64,000 nucleotides of DNA from Palsa-504 sp963753225 (lineage in GTDB: Bacteria > Actinomycetota > Actinomycetes > Streptosporangiales > Streptosporangiaceae), in NCBI GenBank assembly GCA_963753225.1, contig CAVWBQ010000026.1:1-64000 (forward strand), read 5' to 3'. Shown in pieces: positions 16,470 through 24,004 of this stretch. The first letter of the stretch is position 1; every line of letters starts with the position of its first letter. The notes beneath the pieces were generated by a model. It was not told the origin of the DNA and made no database searches. It saw only the letters and a program-made list of their open reading frames with translations. The position numbers and the translations under genes were made by a program.

Positions 16470-17120
16470 ATGCTTACGGACCTGGCCGGGATGGACGACG
16501 AGGCGCTGCTGAAGGCGATCGGCAATTTCGATCCGGTCTTCTGCCGCAGCCTGGCCACGTACGCGCGGCCGTGTATCAGCGGCGAGCTCAAGCGGCACTT
16601 TCGCGACAAGCGCTGGCAGGTCCATGTCAAGCGCCCGGTGCAGGAACTGGTTCTGGAGATCCGTGAGGCGACCTGGCGGCTAGCCCAGGAGTTGGGCCGC
16701 ATGCCGACCGATGCCGACCTGACCAGACACCTGGGGATCAGCGGGAATGACCTGCGGCATGCCCAGCGGGCCGAGGTGGCCTTCCAGTCGTACTCACTCG
16801 ACGCGCCGTCGGCCGGCCAGACCAGCACGAGCATCCCGGCTGAGTATCTCGGCGCGGAGGATCCGCGGCTGGAGCACATGCTCGGCATGCAGGCCGTCGC
16901 CACGCACTGGGGCGAGCTGCCCTCGCGCGAGCAGGAGATCCTGCTAATGCGCTTTCGCGGCGGCATGACGCAGGCGCAGATCGGCCAGCGGCTCTGCATC
17001 CCCCAAATGCACGTTTCCCGGCTGACCGCCCATGCGCTCGGCCATCTCCGCTCGCGCCTGCTCGACCTGGAGGAGCCGCATCCCGACGCCGGTCCGGCGG
17101 TGGTGCGCAGCCGCCGCTGA
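16470..17120 (+). CDS. SigB/SigF-family sigma factor with an internal deletion of the region 2.1-2.2 core
   Basis: The product aligns with the sigma factor at 9818-10657 over regions 2.3-4: SLATYARPCISGELKRHFRD, KRPVQELVLEIREATWRLAQ, and LPSREQEILLMRFRGGMTQA with an HTH at QIGQRLCIPQMHVSRL. Near residue 12 the sequence jumps from GMDDEALL straight to KAIGNFDP. About 55 residues present in the intact paralogue are missing, including the helices that contact core RNA polymerase. The frame is preserved. It could be a non-functional relic, or a DNA-binding or anti-sigma-binding decoy. The ATG at 16470 has no clear ribosome binding site. Confidence 0.75.
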   Translation: MLTDLAGMDDEALLKAIGNFDPVFCRSLATYARPCISGELKRHFRDKRWQVHVKRPVQELVLEIREATWRLAQELGRMPTDADLTRHLGISGNDLRHAQRAEVAFQSYSLDAPSAGQTSTSIPAEYLGAEDPRLEHMLGMQAVATHWGELPSREQEILLMRFRGGMTQAQIGQRLCIPQMHVSRLTAHALGHLRSRLLDLEEPHPDAGPAVVRSRR

Positions 17121-17247
17121 CGACATGGTGCCGCGGCGCGGCGCAGCGGATCCGGTTCGTGCCACATATCCGCGAGAGGGAAGATCAGGTCACGGATGCC
17201 GGGGAATGCACTAATCGCGGTTAAGAACCGAACTATGGGAGCTCATC

Positions 17248-18156
17248 ATGAAAATGCTCGTCGTGGGCACGGGCGTGATCGGAACCGTGTACGGCGCCCA
17301 CATCGCGGCTGCGGGGAGCACGGTCTCGGTGCTGCGGCACGGGCCGAGGACCAGTGAGGTAGCCGCGAGGGGCCTTTCCGCCCGGGATGTCCTCGGCGGA
17401 GGGCGGGTCGACGCCGAAGCCGATGTGGTGCCGGACGCCGGCGGGGACTACAACGTCGTCCTTGTCGCGGTCCGGCTGGATCAGCTGGCCTCAGCATGCG
17501 CCGACCTCGCGGTCCTAGCCGGGAAGCCGACCGTAGTCTTCTTCGGCAACAACCCGGCGGGACGGGCGGCCATACCCGCTGACGTGCCCGGCGAGGTCTA
17601 CCTCGGGTTCCCCGGCGTCGGCGGCGTCATGACCCGCGGGGTCGCTGACTACGTCCGCATACGGCAGCAGCCGACGGCCTTGCCCGAGGCATCTGATCCC
17701 CGGCTGGCCGCGCTGGAATCGGCCCTGTCGGGGCGCGGGTTCGCTGTCCAGCGGGTTACTGACATGGATGGGTGGCTCGCCTACCACGCCGCGTTCGTCG
17801 CGTGTGTCGCGGCGGCCCTCTACCGGTGCGGAACCGACCCCGCCCGCCTCGCCGCGGACCGCGCCACCCTCACGCTCATGTGCCGGGCCATTACCGAAGC
17901 ATTCGCTGCCCTGCGCACTGACGGCACGGCAGGGCTGCCGCGTAACCTCGCTGTGCTGCACAGCCCGCTGCTCCGGCCGGCTGCCGTCCGCTACTGGGCC
18001 CGGACCATGCGCTCGCCGATGGGCGAGCTGTGTTTCGCCGCGCACTCGCGGCACGCCGAGGCGGAGATGCGGGCCCTCGGCCAGGACGTGGCCGCCCGGA
18101 TCACCCACTCCCCCGCCCTGACCGAACTGCTCCGCCCGCTCAAGCACCAGCCGTGA
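17248..18156 (+). CDS. Ketopantoate reductase (ApbA/PanE)-like oxidoreductase
   Basis: The N-terminus MKMLVVGTGVIGTVYGAHIA carries the GxGxxG NAD(P) site of the 6-phosphogluconate-dehydrogenase-like superfamily. VVLVAVRLDQL and VVFFGNNPAG follow as in ApbA/PanE proteins, and the C-terminal half is the helical domain. The length (302) is normal. The ATG has GGGAG seven bases upstream. PanE converts ketopantoate to pantoate, but many actinobacterial paralogues act on other substrates. No pantothenate genes are nearby, so a specific panE assignment is not justified. Confidence 0.75.
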   Translation: MKMLVVGTGVIGTVYGAHIAAAGSTVSVLRHGPRTSEVAARGLSARDVLGGGRVDAEADVVPDAGGDYNVVLVAVRLDQLASACADLAVLAGKPTVVFFGNNPAGRAAIPADVPGEVYLGFPGVGGVMTRGVADYVRIRQQPTALPEASDPRLAALESALSGRGFAVQRVTDMDGWLAYHAAFVACVAAALYRCGTDPARLAADRATLTLMCRAITEAFAALRTDGTAGLPRNLAVLHSPLLRPAAVRYWARTMRSPMGELCFAAHSRHAEAEMRALGQDVAARITHSPALTELLRPLKHQP

Positions 18157-18202
18157 CACCCGGCCTTAGCGCCTGCGGCGCGCCACCGGACCGCTGTGCG
18201 AG

Positions 18203-18808
18203 TCAGCGACGGGTAGTCCATCGAGGCCCGGTCAGGGACCACGCGGACTCCCACGCGGCCAGCCGTCGCCGGTCGAGCGCGAGCCGGCACAGCGCATAGG
18301 AGATGAGCAACGCGATCCCGCCACCCCCAGCCGCCGCGGCGCCCACAGCCAGCCCGTTAACGATCATGGCGACCTTGTCGGCCGGTGGCGCGTGCGGCTG
18401 ACCCGAGCGATCCAGCCAGATCGGTAGCCGGGCGCCCGCTGCGGTACCGGTGATACCGGGCGTGGTCACGGTGGTCAGCACGCCGGATCGCTCGCCGCCC
18501 CCTGGGGCACGCCAGCGCGCCTCAGCCTGCCCGAAGCGGGCCAGGCTGCCGTAAGGCGGCCCGGCCTGAATCAGTATGGCCAGGGCCGGGCGCAGGCCGG
18601 CCGAAGCCGCGCGCTGCGACTGATAAGTGTGCGCGGCAAGGATGGACGCCACGGTCATGGCCACGAGGAAGGCGGCGGACAGCGTCACCAGGAGCGCGCC
18701 CTCAACCCTGTCAACGGGCCGCCTGAGCGCGTTTCGCCTGGCCAGCCATCGCACCAACCGGGACATCCGGCGAGTCGCCCCGCGGGCCTTGACGTTCATG
18801 ATCATCAC
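18203..18808 (-). CDS. Rv1733c-family membrane protein
   Basis: The 201-residue product has two membrane segments, one near residue 40 (LLVTLSAAFLVAMTVASIL) and one near residue 155 (GLAVGAAAAGGGGIALLISY). Between them is an extracytoplasmic stretch containing RWRAPGG and GITGTAAGARLPIWLDRSGQ. This two-span layout, with the WLDRSG segment before the second span, is that of the actinobacterial Rv1733c family, named after a dormancy-regulon antigen of mycobacteria. Its function is unknown. It converges with the reductase gene. Confidence 0.7.
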   Translation of the reverse strand: MMIMNVKARGATRRMSRLVRWLARRNALRRPVDRVEGALLVTLSAAFLVAMTVASILAAHTYQSQRAASAGLRPALAILIQAGPPYGSLARFGQAEARWRAPGGGERSGVLTTVTTPGITGTAAGARLPIWLDRSGQPHAPPADKVAMIVNGLAVGAAAAGGGGIALLISYALCRLALDRRRLAAWESAWSLTGPRWTTRR

Positions 18809-19047
18809 CCCGCGGCTTCCCGATGTGAGGTCTCGGGCGAAGCAGCGGTCTCGCTCGCCGTCACCTGCCGGGATAGCCTCGCGTGGTCGATACGGGCGGG
18901 CAGGAGACGGCCGGGGCGCTGGCGGACCGGGACCAGATCTGATTGAGGGGACTGCACTGCGGGACTCCTGGAAGGCACATCGCGGCTGGACTGGTCGATG
19001 TGCCGCCGGGGTCCCGAGCGGCGGGTGATGGGCAGGAGCCGCGTCAT
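18805..19047 (-). CDS. Hypothetical protein, weakly supported
   Basis: The frame from an ATG at 19047 gives 80 residues rich in serine, proline and arginine, and its stop overlaps the next start as an adjoining TGATG. Third-position GC is moderately high. There is no recognisable domain, no clear ribosome binding site and the composition is unusual, so it may be spurious. The stop/start overlap is the main argument for it. Confidence 0.25.
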   Translation of the reverse strand: MTRLLPITRRSGPRRHIDQSSRDVPSRSPAVQSPQSDLVPVRQRPGRLLPARIDHARLSRQVTASETAASPETSHREAAG

Positions 19048-19099
19048 GAATCGCGCCAGTAGCCCGGACTGTTCACTACCAGGATAACCCTCAAATTGG

Positions 19100-19396
19100 C
19101 TATGGCGGCCTGCGCACGGCCCTGGACATGACATCAGGCGTGAGGACTGCGCGCCCCGGGGCGCGTGCGGTCACCCGGGATGGGCTCCGCGCCGCACCAG
19201 CGAGTAAGGTCGCGGCTGGCTCGGCTATCCGCCGCTGGCAGCCGGGACAGTCGGCCGAGGGCAATCTGCAAGCCGACGGCCAGTACACGAATCTGTCCGT
19301 ACGGCAGTAGATGCACAGCACGGGCTGGATGGCATCGGAAGATTGCTCTGGCCGCCCCGCGTTCCCGTAGGGGCGCCTGATCGCAGGATCGGTCAT
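19100..19396 (-). CDS. Possible small zinc-ribbon protein
   Basis: From an ATG at 19396 the frame gives a 98-residue product with two CxxC knuckles, CIYCRTDRFVYWPSAC followed by CPGC. This spacing resembles a short zinc ribbon. The C-terminal 40 residues are low in structure and arginine-rich. There is no good ribosome binding site, and a competing frame covers the same DNA. Only the cysteine pattern supports it. Confidence 0.3.
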   Translation of the reverse strand: MTDPAIRRPYGNAGRPEQSSDAIQPVLCIYCRTDRFVYWPSACRLPSADCPGCQRRIAEPAATLLAGAARSPSRVTARAPGRAVLTPDVMSRAVRRPP

Positions 19397-19583
19397 GAGT
19401 CTCGCCGCCTTCAACGCGGAAACCGCTAGCGGCGAGGGAGCACATGGTCCGGACAGATCCAGGCGCGCTAAGTGACACCACTCTCGCATGGATCGACAGG
19501 AGAGGCAATCCGCCCCGGGATCGCTGGCCATGGCGTCCCTGACCGTGCAAACTCCGATCACCGCACCGCGGCCGACGGACCGA

Positions 19584-19715
19584 TCATGATCCCGAACGAG
19601 TTGTGGTGACCCGCCGGACCGACCGGATAAGCGCCCGTGATCTTTTGCCGGGGAGCAGCACATTGGCGAGCAATCCCATAGCCATACCGAGAGCGATCCA
19701 TGCGACGATACCCAT
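19584..19715 (-). pseudogene. Truncated GlsB/YeaQ/YmgE-family membrane protein
   Basis: ATG at 19715 follows AAAGGA and opens MGIVAWIALGMAMGLLANVL then LPGK, which is the first span and PG turn of the GlsB/YeaQ/YmgE stress-response membrane family. After PGK the sequence loses all similarity (RSRALIRSVRR) and stops at 43 residues instead of about 85, without the second and third spans. It is a 3'-truncated remnant. Element E3 lies 46 bases upstream on the same strand, so the regulatory leader outlived the gene. Confidence 0.6.
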
Positions 19716-19761
19716 AATCCTTTTCTGGGCCGCTGCGCCTTTTATGGTGCCGGCCCGAAAG

Positions 19762-19823
19762 AAAAACTCCGGGTCCTGACTGCTTCCGCGATATTCACGG
19801 GACTCGGTTGCCGGGTCCGGAGC
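19762..19823 (-). ncRNA. Repeated structured element E3 (hairpin ending in a T5 run)
   Basis: Leftward it reads GCTCCGGACCCGGCA, then CCGTGAATATCGCGG (inner hairpin with A/T-rich loop), then GGACCCGGAG and TTTTT. Both outer arms and the T-run match E1 and E2. It sits immediately upstream of the truncated GlsB-like gene. GGGTAATG lies about 15 bases before it, comparable to GGGTATTG before E1, which could be part of a promoter. The 19716-20029 interval otherwise contains nothing I recognise. Confidence 0.55.
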
Positions 19824-20029
19824 AGTACTTTTGCATTACCCTGCGGCGGCGCTGGTATCCAGACGCTGGATCAGTCAGCAGCAGCCCGCGGACGTCGGCT
19901 GAGCGGCCCGCCGCAGCCCTTAATAGGGGCCGCCGGAATAGGACATGGGCGGATGCTAGGCGTAGAGTGCGTGGTGAACTCGCCGCCGGGCCGGGACCCC
20001 GCCTTGCTGCTGAAGCAGGAAGGCGCTCT

Positions 20030-20308
20030 ATGTTCAGCGTGGACCTGAGTACCCGTGACTGGGACGGTCATGTCGTCGTCGCGCTGCGCTGGGCGCATAC
20101 CATCGTGCAGTCAGGGACGCCATCCTCCGGAGCGGAGCACGGTAGCCCACGGCAGCAGACCAGAGGCAGGAGCGTCACCCCCGACAGCCGCACCGCAGAG
20201 CCGATGACCGTCAAGGATGGCCCGGCTTTGCAATCAGCTGCCCGCAACATGCCGAGACGCGATCCGGCCACGGTGGTCCTCTTCCCCGGCTGCGGGGATG
20301 ACGGGTAG
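20030..20308 (+). pseudogene. N-terminal fragment of a STAS anti-sigma antagonist
   Basis: The ATG at 20030 (AGGAAGG nine bases upstream) opens MFSVDLSTRDWDGHVVVALR, the first two strands of a STAS domain. Where GELD should follow, the sequence switches to WAHTIVQSG and continues without family similarity for about 70 codons. The helix with the DSSG motif is missing. A deletion after codon 20 is the likely cause. The intact GAF-ANTAR gene that follows starts inside its 3' end. Confidence 0.6.
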
Positions 20309-21047
20309 CCGACCGGGCCGGGTCTGGGGGCTGGTCGCGGAGCAGGCGGCCCGGCGCGGCGGGCACGTGTCAGCTGGGGATGCGTGCGCGGCGGCTGTGG
20401 CGGCCGTTGAGGTCAGCGGGGCGTGGCTGATCGCTGTGCACGGTACCGGATCGGGTCACCTGATGAAGGCAACGGATGAGGTCAGTGAGTTCCTCGCCGA
20501 ACTTGAGCTGACGCTCGGGGAGGGCCCGGGCCGGGATGCGGCTGCGGCTAGCGGACCGGTGCTGGCCTCGGATCTGGGTGATGCAGGGGATGTGTGGCGC
20601 TGGCCGGTGTTCGCCGCGGCGGCCCGTGAAGCCGGGGCGGCGGCGGTCTTCGCGTTCCCGTTGCAGGTGGGAGCGATCCGGGCCGGGGTGATGGGCCTGT
20701 ACCGAGAGCGGCCCGGGCCGCTGAACGCTTTCCAGCTGGGTGATGCGCTGGTCTTCGCCGATACCGCGACACTGTTGCTGCTGGAGTCAGGGCGCCAGTC
20801 GGCCGACGGGGCCGGGTCTGGCCTGGAGGGCCAGCCTCCGGATCTGGCCGGGCACCGGGCCGAGATCGACCAGGCCACCGGGATGCTGACGGAGCAGCTC
20901 GGCGTCGGCATCGCGGCGGCATTTATCCGGCTGCGCGCCTACGCTTACGTCAATGATCGTCGGCTGACCGACGTTGCCCGCGACATCGTTGCCCGTCGCC
21001 TGCGGCTCCAGCCCGACCCCGACCCCTCTGAGGTGGGTGACGGGTGA
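20298..21047 (+). CDS. GAF-ANTAR regulator (third family member)
   Basis: Starting at the ATG at 20298, residues about 15-160 form a GAF-like domain (SGAWLIAVHGTGSGHLMKAT, LGEGPGRDA, WPVFAAAAREAGAAAVFAFP). Residues 185-235 form an ANTAR domain (HRAEIDQATGMLTEQLGVGI, FIRLRAYAYVNDRRLTDVA). It is only distantly similar to the duplicated pair. It lies 73 bases upstream of copy B on the same strand, so the two may be cotranscribed. ANTAR regulators act on nascent RNA; the hairpin elements of this island are conceivable targets, but this is inference. Confidence 0.8.
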   Translation: MTGSRPGRVWGLVAEQAARRGGHVSAGDACAAAVAAVEVSGAWLIAVHGTGSGHLMKATDEVSEFLAELELTLGEGPGRDAAAASGPVLASDLGDAGDVWRWPVFAAAAREAGAAAVFAFPLQVGAIRAGVMGLYRERPGPLNAFQLGDALVFADTATLLLLESGRQSADGAGSGLEGQPPDLAGHRAEIDQATGMLTEQLGVGIAAAFIRLRAYAYVNDRRLTDVARDIVARRLRLQPDPDPSEVGDG

Positions 21048-21119
21048 AGCATCCGCCGGGCGCCAGCGCGCCCGCCACGGGCACCCGCAGCGGATTCGGT
21101 TGCCTCTTCCGGAGAAATA

Positions 21120-21841
21120 GGTGAGCGGGATGGATGCGGAGCTGCTGTCGGAGACGTTCGTTGAGCTGACGGACACGATGGTGGCCGGGTTTGACGTGAT
21201 CGATTTCCTGCATGTGCTGACTGACCGCAGCGTGCAGCTGCTGGATGTGTCCGCGGCGGGGCTGCTGCTGGCTGATCCGCGCGGTGAGCTGCGGGTGGTG
21301 GCGGCCTCCAGCGAGACCGCCCGGCTGCTTGAGCTGTTCCAGCTGCAAAACGATCAGGGTCCGTGCCTGGACTGCTTCCGGACCGGTGCGCCCGTCGTGG
21401 CCGCGGACCTGGCCGTGGCGGCGGCGCGCTGGCCGCGGTTCGTGCCCGCCGCGCGGCAGGCCGGGTTCGCCGCGGTGCAGGCCCTGCCGATGCGGCTGCG
21501 CGAGCAGGTGATCGGCGCGCTGAACCTGTTCCGGGCCGATCCGGGCGTGCTGGCCCCGGCCGGCATCCGGGTCGGCCAGGCGCTGGCCGACGTGGCCACC
21601 ATCAGCTTGCTGCATGAGCGCGGCATGCGGCACAGCGACATCTTGAACGAGCAGCTGCAGACCGCGCTGAACAGCCGGGTGATCATCGAGCAGGCCAAGG
21701 GCAAGCTCGCCGAGCGTCTCGGGGTGGATATGGACCAGGCCTTCACCCTGCTCCGCGACCGCGCCCGGACCAGCAACCGCCGCCTGTCCGACCTGGCCCG
21801 GGCGTTCATCGACGGCACCGAGCCCCTCGCAGGCCCGGAGG
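21120..21841 (+). repeat. 722-bp inverted repeat, right arm
   Basis: Reverse complement of 14403-15124 with no mismatch found in the parts compared base by base. It starts one base before the GTG of GAF-ANTAR copy B and ends at the codons after LAGPE. The flanks diverge abruptly (GAGAAATA here against AAGAGG in the left copy). The 5995-bp interval between the arms could invert by recombination. Confidence 0.9.
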
Positions 21842-21855
21842 AAAGCCAGCGCTAA
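21121..21855 (+). CDS. GAF-ANTAR regulator, copy B of an identical inverted pair
   Basis: The start is the GTG at 21121, with GGAG six bases upstream. The GAF domain (residues about 15-150) and ANTAR domain (about 165-230) are identical to copy A; the tail here is ESQR. Because copy B has a proper ribosome binding site and lies next to another GAF-ANTAR gene, it may be the ancestral copy, with A as the transposed one. The adjoining OsmC gene begins within a few bases of its stop. Confidence 0.85.
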   Translation: MSGMDAELLSETFVELTDTMVAGFDVIDFLHVLTDRSVQLLDVSAAGLLLADPRGELRVVAASSETARLLELFQLQNDQGPCLDCFRTGAPVVAADLAVAAARWPRFVPAARQAGFAAVQALPMRLREQVIGALNLFRADPGVLAPAGIRVGQALADVATISLLHERGMRHSDILNEQLQTALNSRVIIEQAKGKLAERLGVDMDQAFTLLRDRARTSNRRLSDLARAFIDGTEPLAGPEESQR

Positions 21856-21865
21856 TGTGGCCGGC

Positions 21866-22291
21866 ATGACGACTGATTCCGCGCATCGCAGCGTCCGGCT
21901 CGAGCGCATCGAGAACAGCAAGTACGTGGTCACCAACGACCGCGGCGGCCAGATCAGGATAGGCAGGGGGGAGGGCACCGACTTCACCGCGGTCGACCTG
22001 CTGCTGACCGCGATAGGCGGCTGCACGGCGGTCGATGTCGACATCCTGACGTCACGCCGGGCCGAACCGGAGAAGTTCGAGATCGTCGTCGACGCGGACA
22101 AGGTCCGCGACGAGGCGGGCAACCGTCTCACCGACATCGTGGTGGCCTTCCGGATCAGGTTTCCCGAAGGCGAGGACGGCGACAAGGCGAGGGAACTGCT
22201 ACCGGACGCGGTGCGGAAATCACATGACCGGCTGTGCACGGTGTCGCGGACCGTGGAACTCGGCACGCCCATAGCGGACAGGATCGAGTAA
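21866..22291 (+). CDS. OsmC/Ohr-family protein
   Basis: OsmC-type proteins reduce organic hydroperoxides with a redox-active cysteine pair. Both are visible: GGCTAVDVDIL near residue 55 and RLCTVSRTVE near residue 120. The N-terminal strand motif and the LLLTAIGGCTAVD helix match the family, as does the 141-residue length. The ATG at 21866 is chosen; a GTG nine bases earlier is possible. It follows GAF-ANTAR copy B closely and is probably in the same transcript, which fits an oxidative or general stress role. Confidence 0.85.
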   Translation: MTTDSAHRSVRLERIENSKYVVTNDRGGQIRIGRGEGTDFTAVDLLLTAIGGCTAVDVDILTSRRAEPEKFEIVVDADKVRDEAGNRLTDIVVAFRIRFPEGEDGDKARELLPDAVRKSHDRLCTVSRTVELGTPIADRIE

Positions 22292-22322
22292 GCCAGCCGG
22301 ACGGGTAAGCCTGACGCCTCGA

Positions 22323-23081
22323 TCACGTGGCGTGCCAGCGGAACCGCCAGACGGCGAAAACGGCACCTGCGGCCGTCCACAGTCCCAGGTTGGCCAGTTC
22401 CCAGGCCGGGAAGGGCCGCACCGCGTAGGCGTCCTGCAGTACCACGGCGAGCGCCTTCACCGGGAACGTGTCCACCAGCCGCGACAGCCAGTCCGGCAGC
22501 CCGCTGAAGGTGGGATCGAACACGCCCGAGATGATCGCGAGCGGCAGGAAGCTGGCGTACGCGACGGGGCCGGCGGATTCTGCGCTGGTGATGACCGAGC
22601 TGATGGCCAGGCCGAGCGTCGCGAAGCAGACTGTGCCCAGGACGAGGCCGGCCGCCAGCGCGAGCAGTTCGCCGGGTCGCGGCGCGGCGCCGAACGCGAG
22701 CCAGCCGATCATCCCGGTCGCCGCGGTGATGAGGATCACGGTGGCGACCGTGCTCACCAGCAAGCCGCCGAGATAAGCCGCCGACGGCAGCGGCGTGGTC
22801 CTGATCCGCTTGAGTACGCCGTCGTGGCGCAGCACCGCGACCTTCGATCCGAGGTTCACGTAAGCGGCGACGATCACGCCGAAGGCCAGGATGCCCGGCA
22901 CGAAGACGGTGGTCCTCTTGATGTCAGTGCCCGGCAGGTGCGAGCCGGCGTTGGCCGCCCCGATCAGCAGCAGGATCATCAACGGAAAAGCGAAGGTGAA
23001 CAGCGCGTACTCGGCGCTGCGCCAGAAACTGCGCTGTTCGAGCAGGGCCTGCCGGACGGCGAGGCGAACCGTTCTTGTCAC
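22323..23081 (-). CDS. ABC-2 type exporter permease
   Basis: The 252-residue integral membrane protein has six hydrophobic segments (AEYALFTFAFPLMILLLIGA, FGVIVAAYVNLGSKVAVL, GGLLVSTVATVILITAATGM, and so on). It includes LRHDGVLKRIRTTPLP between spans two and three, as in daunorubicin/DrrB-like permeases. Its GTG start overlaps the ATPase stop by four bases (GTGA). It forms the membrane channel of the efflux system encoded with the two genes upstream. The substrate is not predictable. Confidence 0.85.
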   Translation of the reverse strand: MTRTVRLAVRQALLEQRSFWRSAEYALFTFAFPLMILLLIGAANAGSHLPGTDIKRTTVFVPGILAFGVIVAAYVNLGSKVAVLRHDGVLKRIRTTPLPSAAYLGGLLVSTVATVILITAATGMIGWLAFGAAPRPGELLALAAGLVLGTVCFATLGLAISSVITSAESAGPVAYASFLPLAIISGVFDPTFSGLPDWLSRLVDTFPVKALAVVLQDAYAVRPFPAWELANLGLWTAAGAVFAVWRFRWHAT

Positions 23082-24004
23082 GCGCGATCTCCGTTGGCTG
23101 AAGTGAGCTGCAGGTACGTATCCTCGAGGCGGGGAGCGGTCACGGCCAGGCCGTCCAGGTCGCCGAGGCTGTTCTGCCGTGCCCAGTCGAGCAGCGTCCG
23201 CAAGGTCATGGCGGCGTTGCCGGTATGGCAGACCGATTCCGGCCCGCGGACCGACAGATCGACCCCGTCCGGGAGCGGGACCTGACCGCGGCGCAGCGCG
23301 GACGGTGTGGTGAAGGAGATGCGGGTGGCCAGGCCGGCCCGGGCCGCGACCTCATGCGTCGTCCCGGCCAGCTCGATGCGGCCTGCCCGCAAGATGGCGA
23401 TCCGGTCGGCCAGCTGTTCCGCCTCATCCAGGTAGTGCGTGGTGAGAAGGACCGTCTTTCCCAGCCGGCGCAGGTTCTCGATCGCCGCCCAGCATCGCCT
23501 GCGAGCTTCCGGGTCGAAGCCGGTGGTCGGCTCGTCGAGGAAGACCAGATCAGGGTCGCCCGCGAGGGCGAGGGCGAAGTCCAGTCGGCGCCGCTGGCCT
23601 CCCGACAGCTTGCGGACCTGGGAGTTCCTGACCTCGGTGAGCTCCACGACCTCGAGCAGGTCGCCGAGCGGGCGCGGGTTCTGGTAGTAGCTCCGCCACA
23701 GGTCGATGAGCTCCGCGACCCGCGCCTGCCGCGGGAAGCCGCACTCCTGCAAGACCATCCCGGCCCGCTCGCGCAGCCTGGCCGGCTGCGCCGCCGGGTT
23801 CATGCCGAGGACGCTGACGTGCCCGCCTGTTTGCGCCCGGAAGCCCTCGAGGATCTCCAGGGTGGTGGTCTTGCCCGCGCCGTTCGGGCCGAGCAGGCAG
23901 AACACCTCGCCGTAGCGGACGTCGAAGTCGACGCCGTGCAAGACCTCGATGGCGCCAAAGCTCATCCGCAGGCCGACAACGTGGACGGCCGCGTCGCCCG
24001 TCAC
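23078..24004 (-). CDS. ABC exporter ATP-binding protein
   Basis: Complete ABC ATPase: Walker A GPNGAGKTTT, signature LSGGQRRRLDFALALAG, Walker B LVFLDEPTTGFD and the H-loop LLTTHYLDEAEQL. The C-terminal extension (residues about 225-308) is the DrrA-type regulatory domain. The GTG at 24004 is chosen because it overlaps the TetR stop (GTGA) and removes an uncharacteristic N-terminal extension. It pairs with the permease below; multidrug or lipid export is the usual role. Confidence 0.9.
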   Translation of the reverse strand: MTGDAAVHVVGLRMSFGAIEVLHGVDFDVRYGEVFCLLGPNGAGKTTTLEILEGFRAQTGGHVSVLGMNPAAQPARLRERAGMVLQECGFPRQARVAELIDLWRSYYQNPRPLGDLLEVVELTEVRNSQVRKLSGGQRRRLDFALALAGDPDLVFLDEPTTGFDPEARRRCWAAIENLRRLGKTVLLTTHYLDEAEQLADRIAILRAGRIELAGTTHEVAARAGLATRISFTTPSALRRGQVPLPDGVDLSVRGPESVCHTGNAAMTLRTLLDWARQNSLGDLDGLAVTAPRLEDTYLQLTSANGDRA

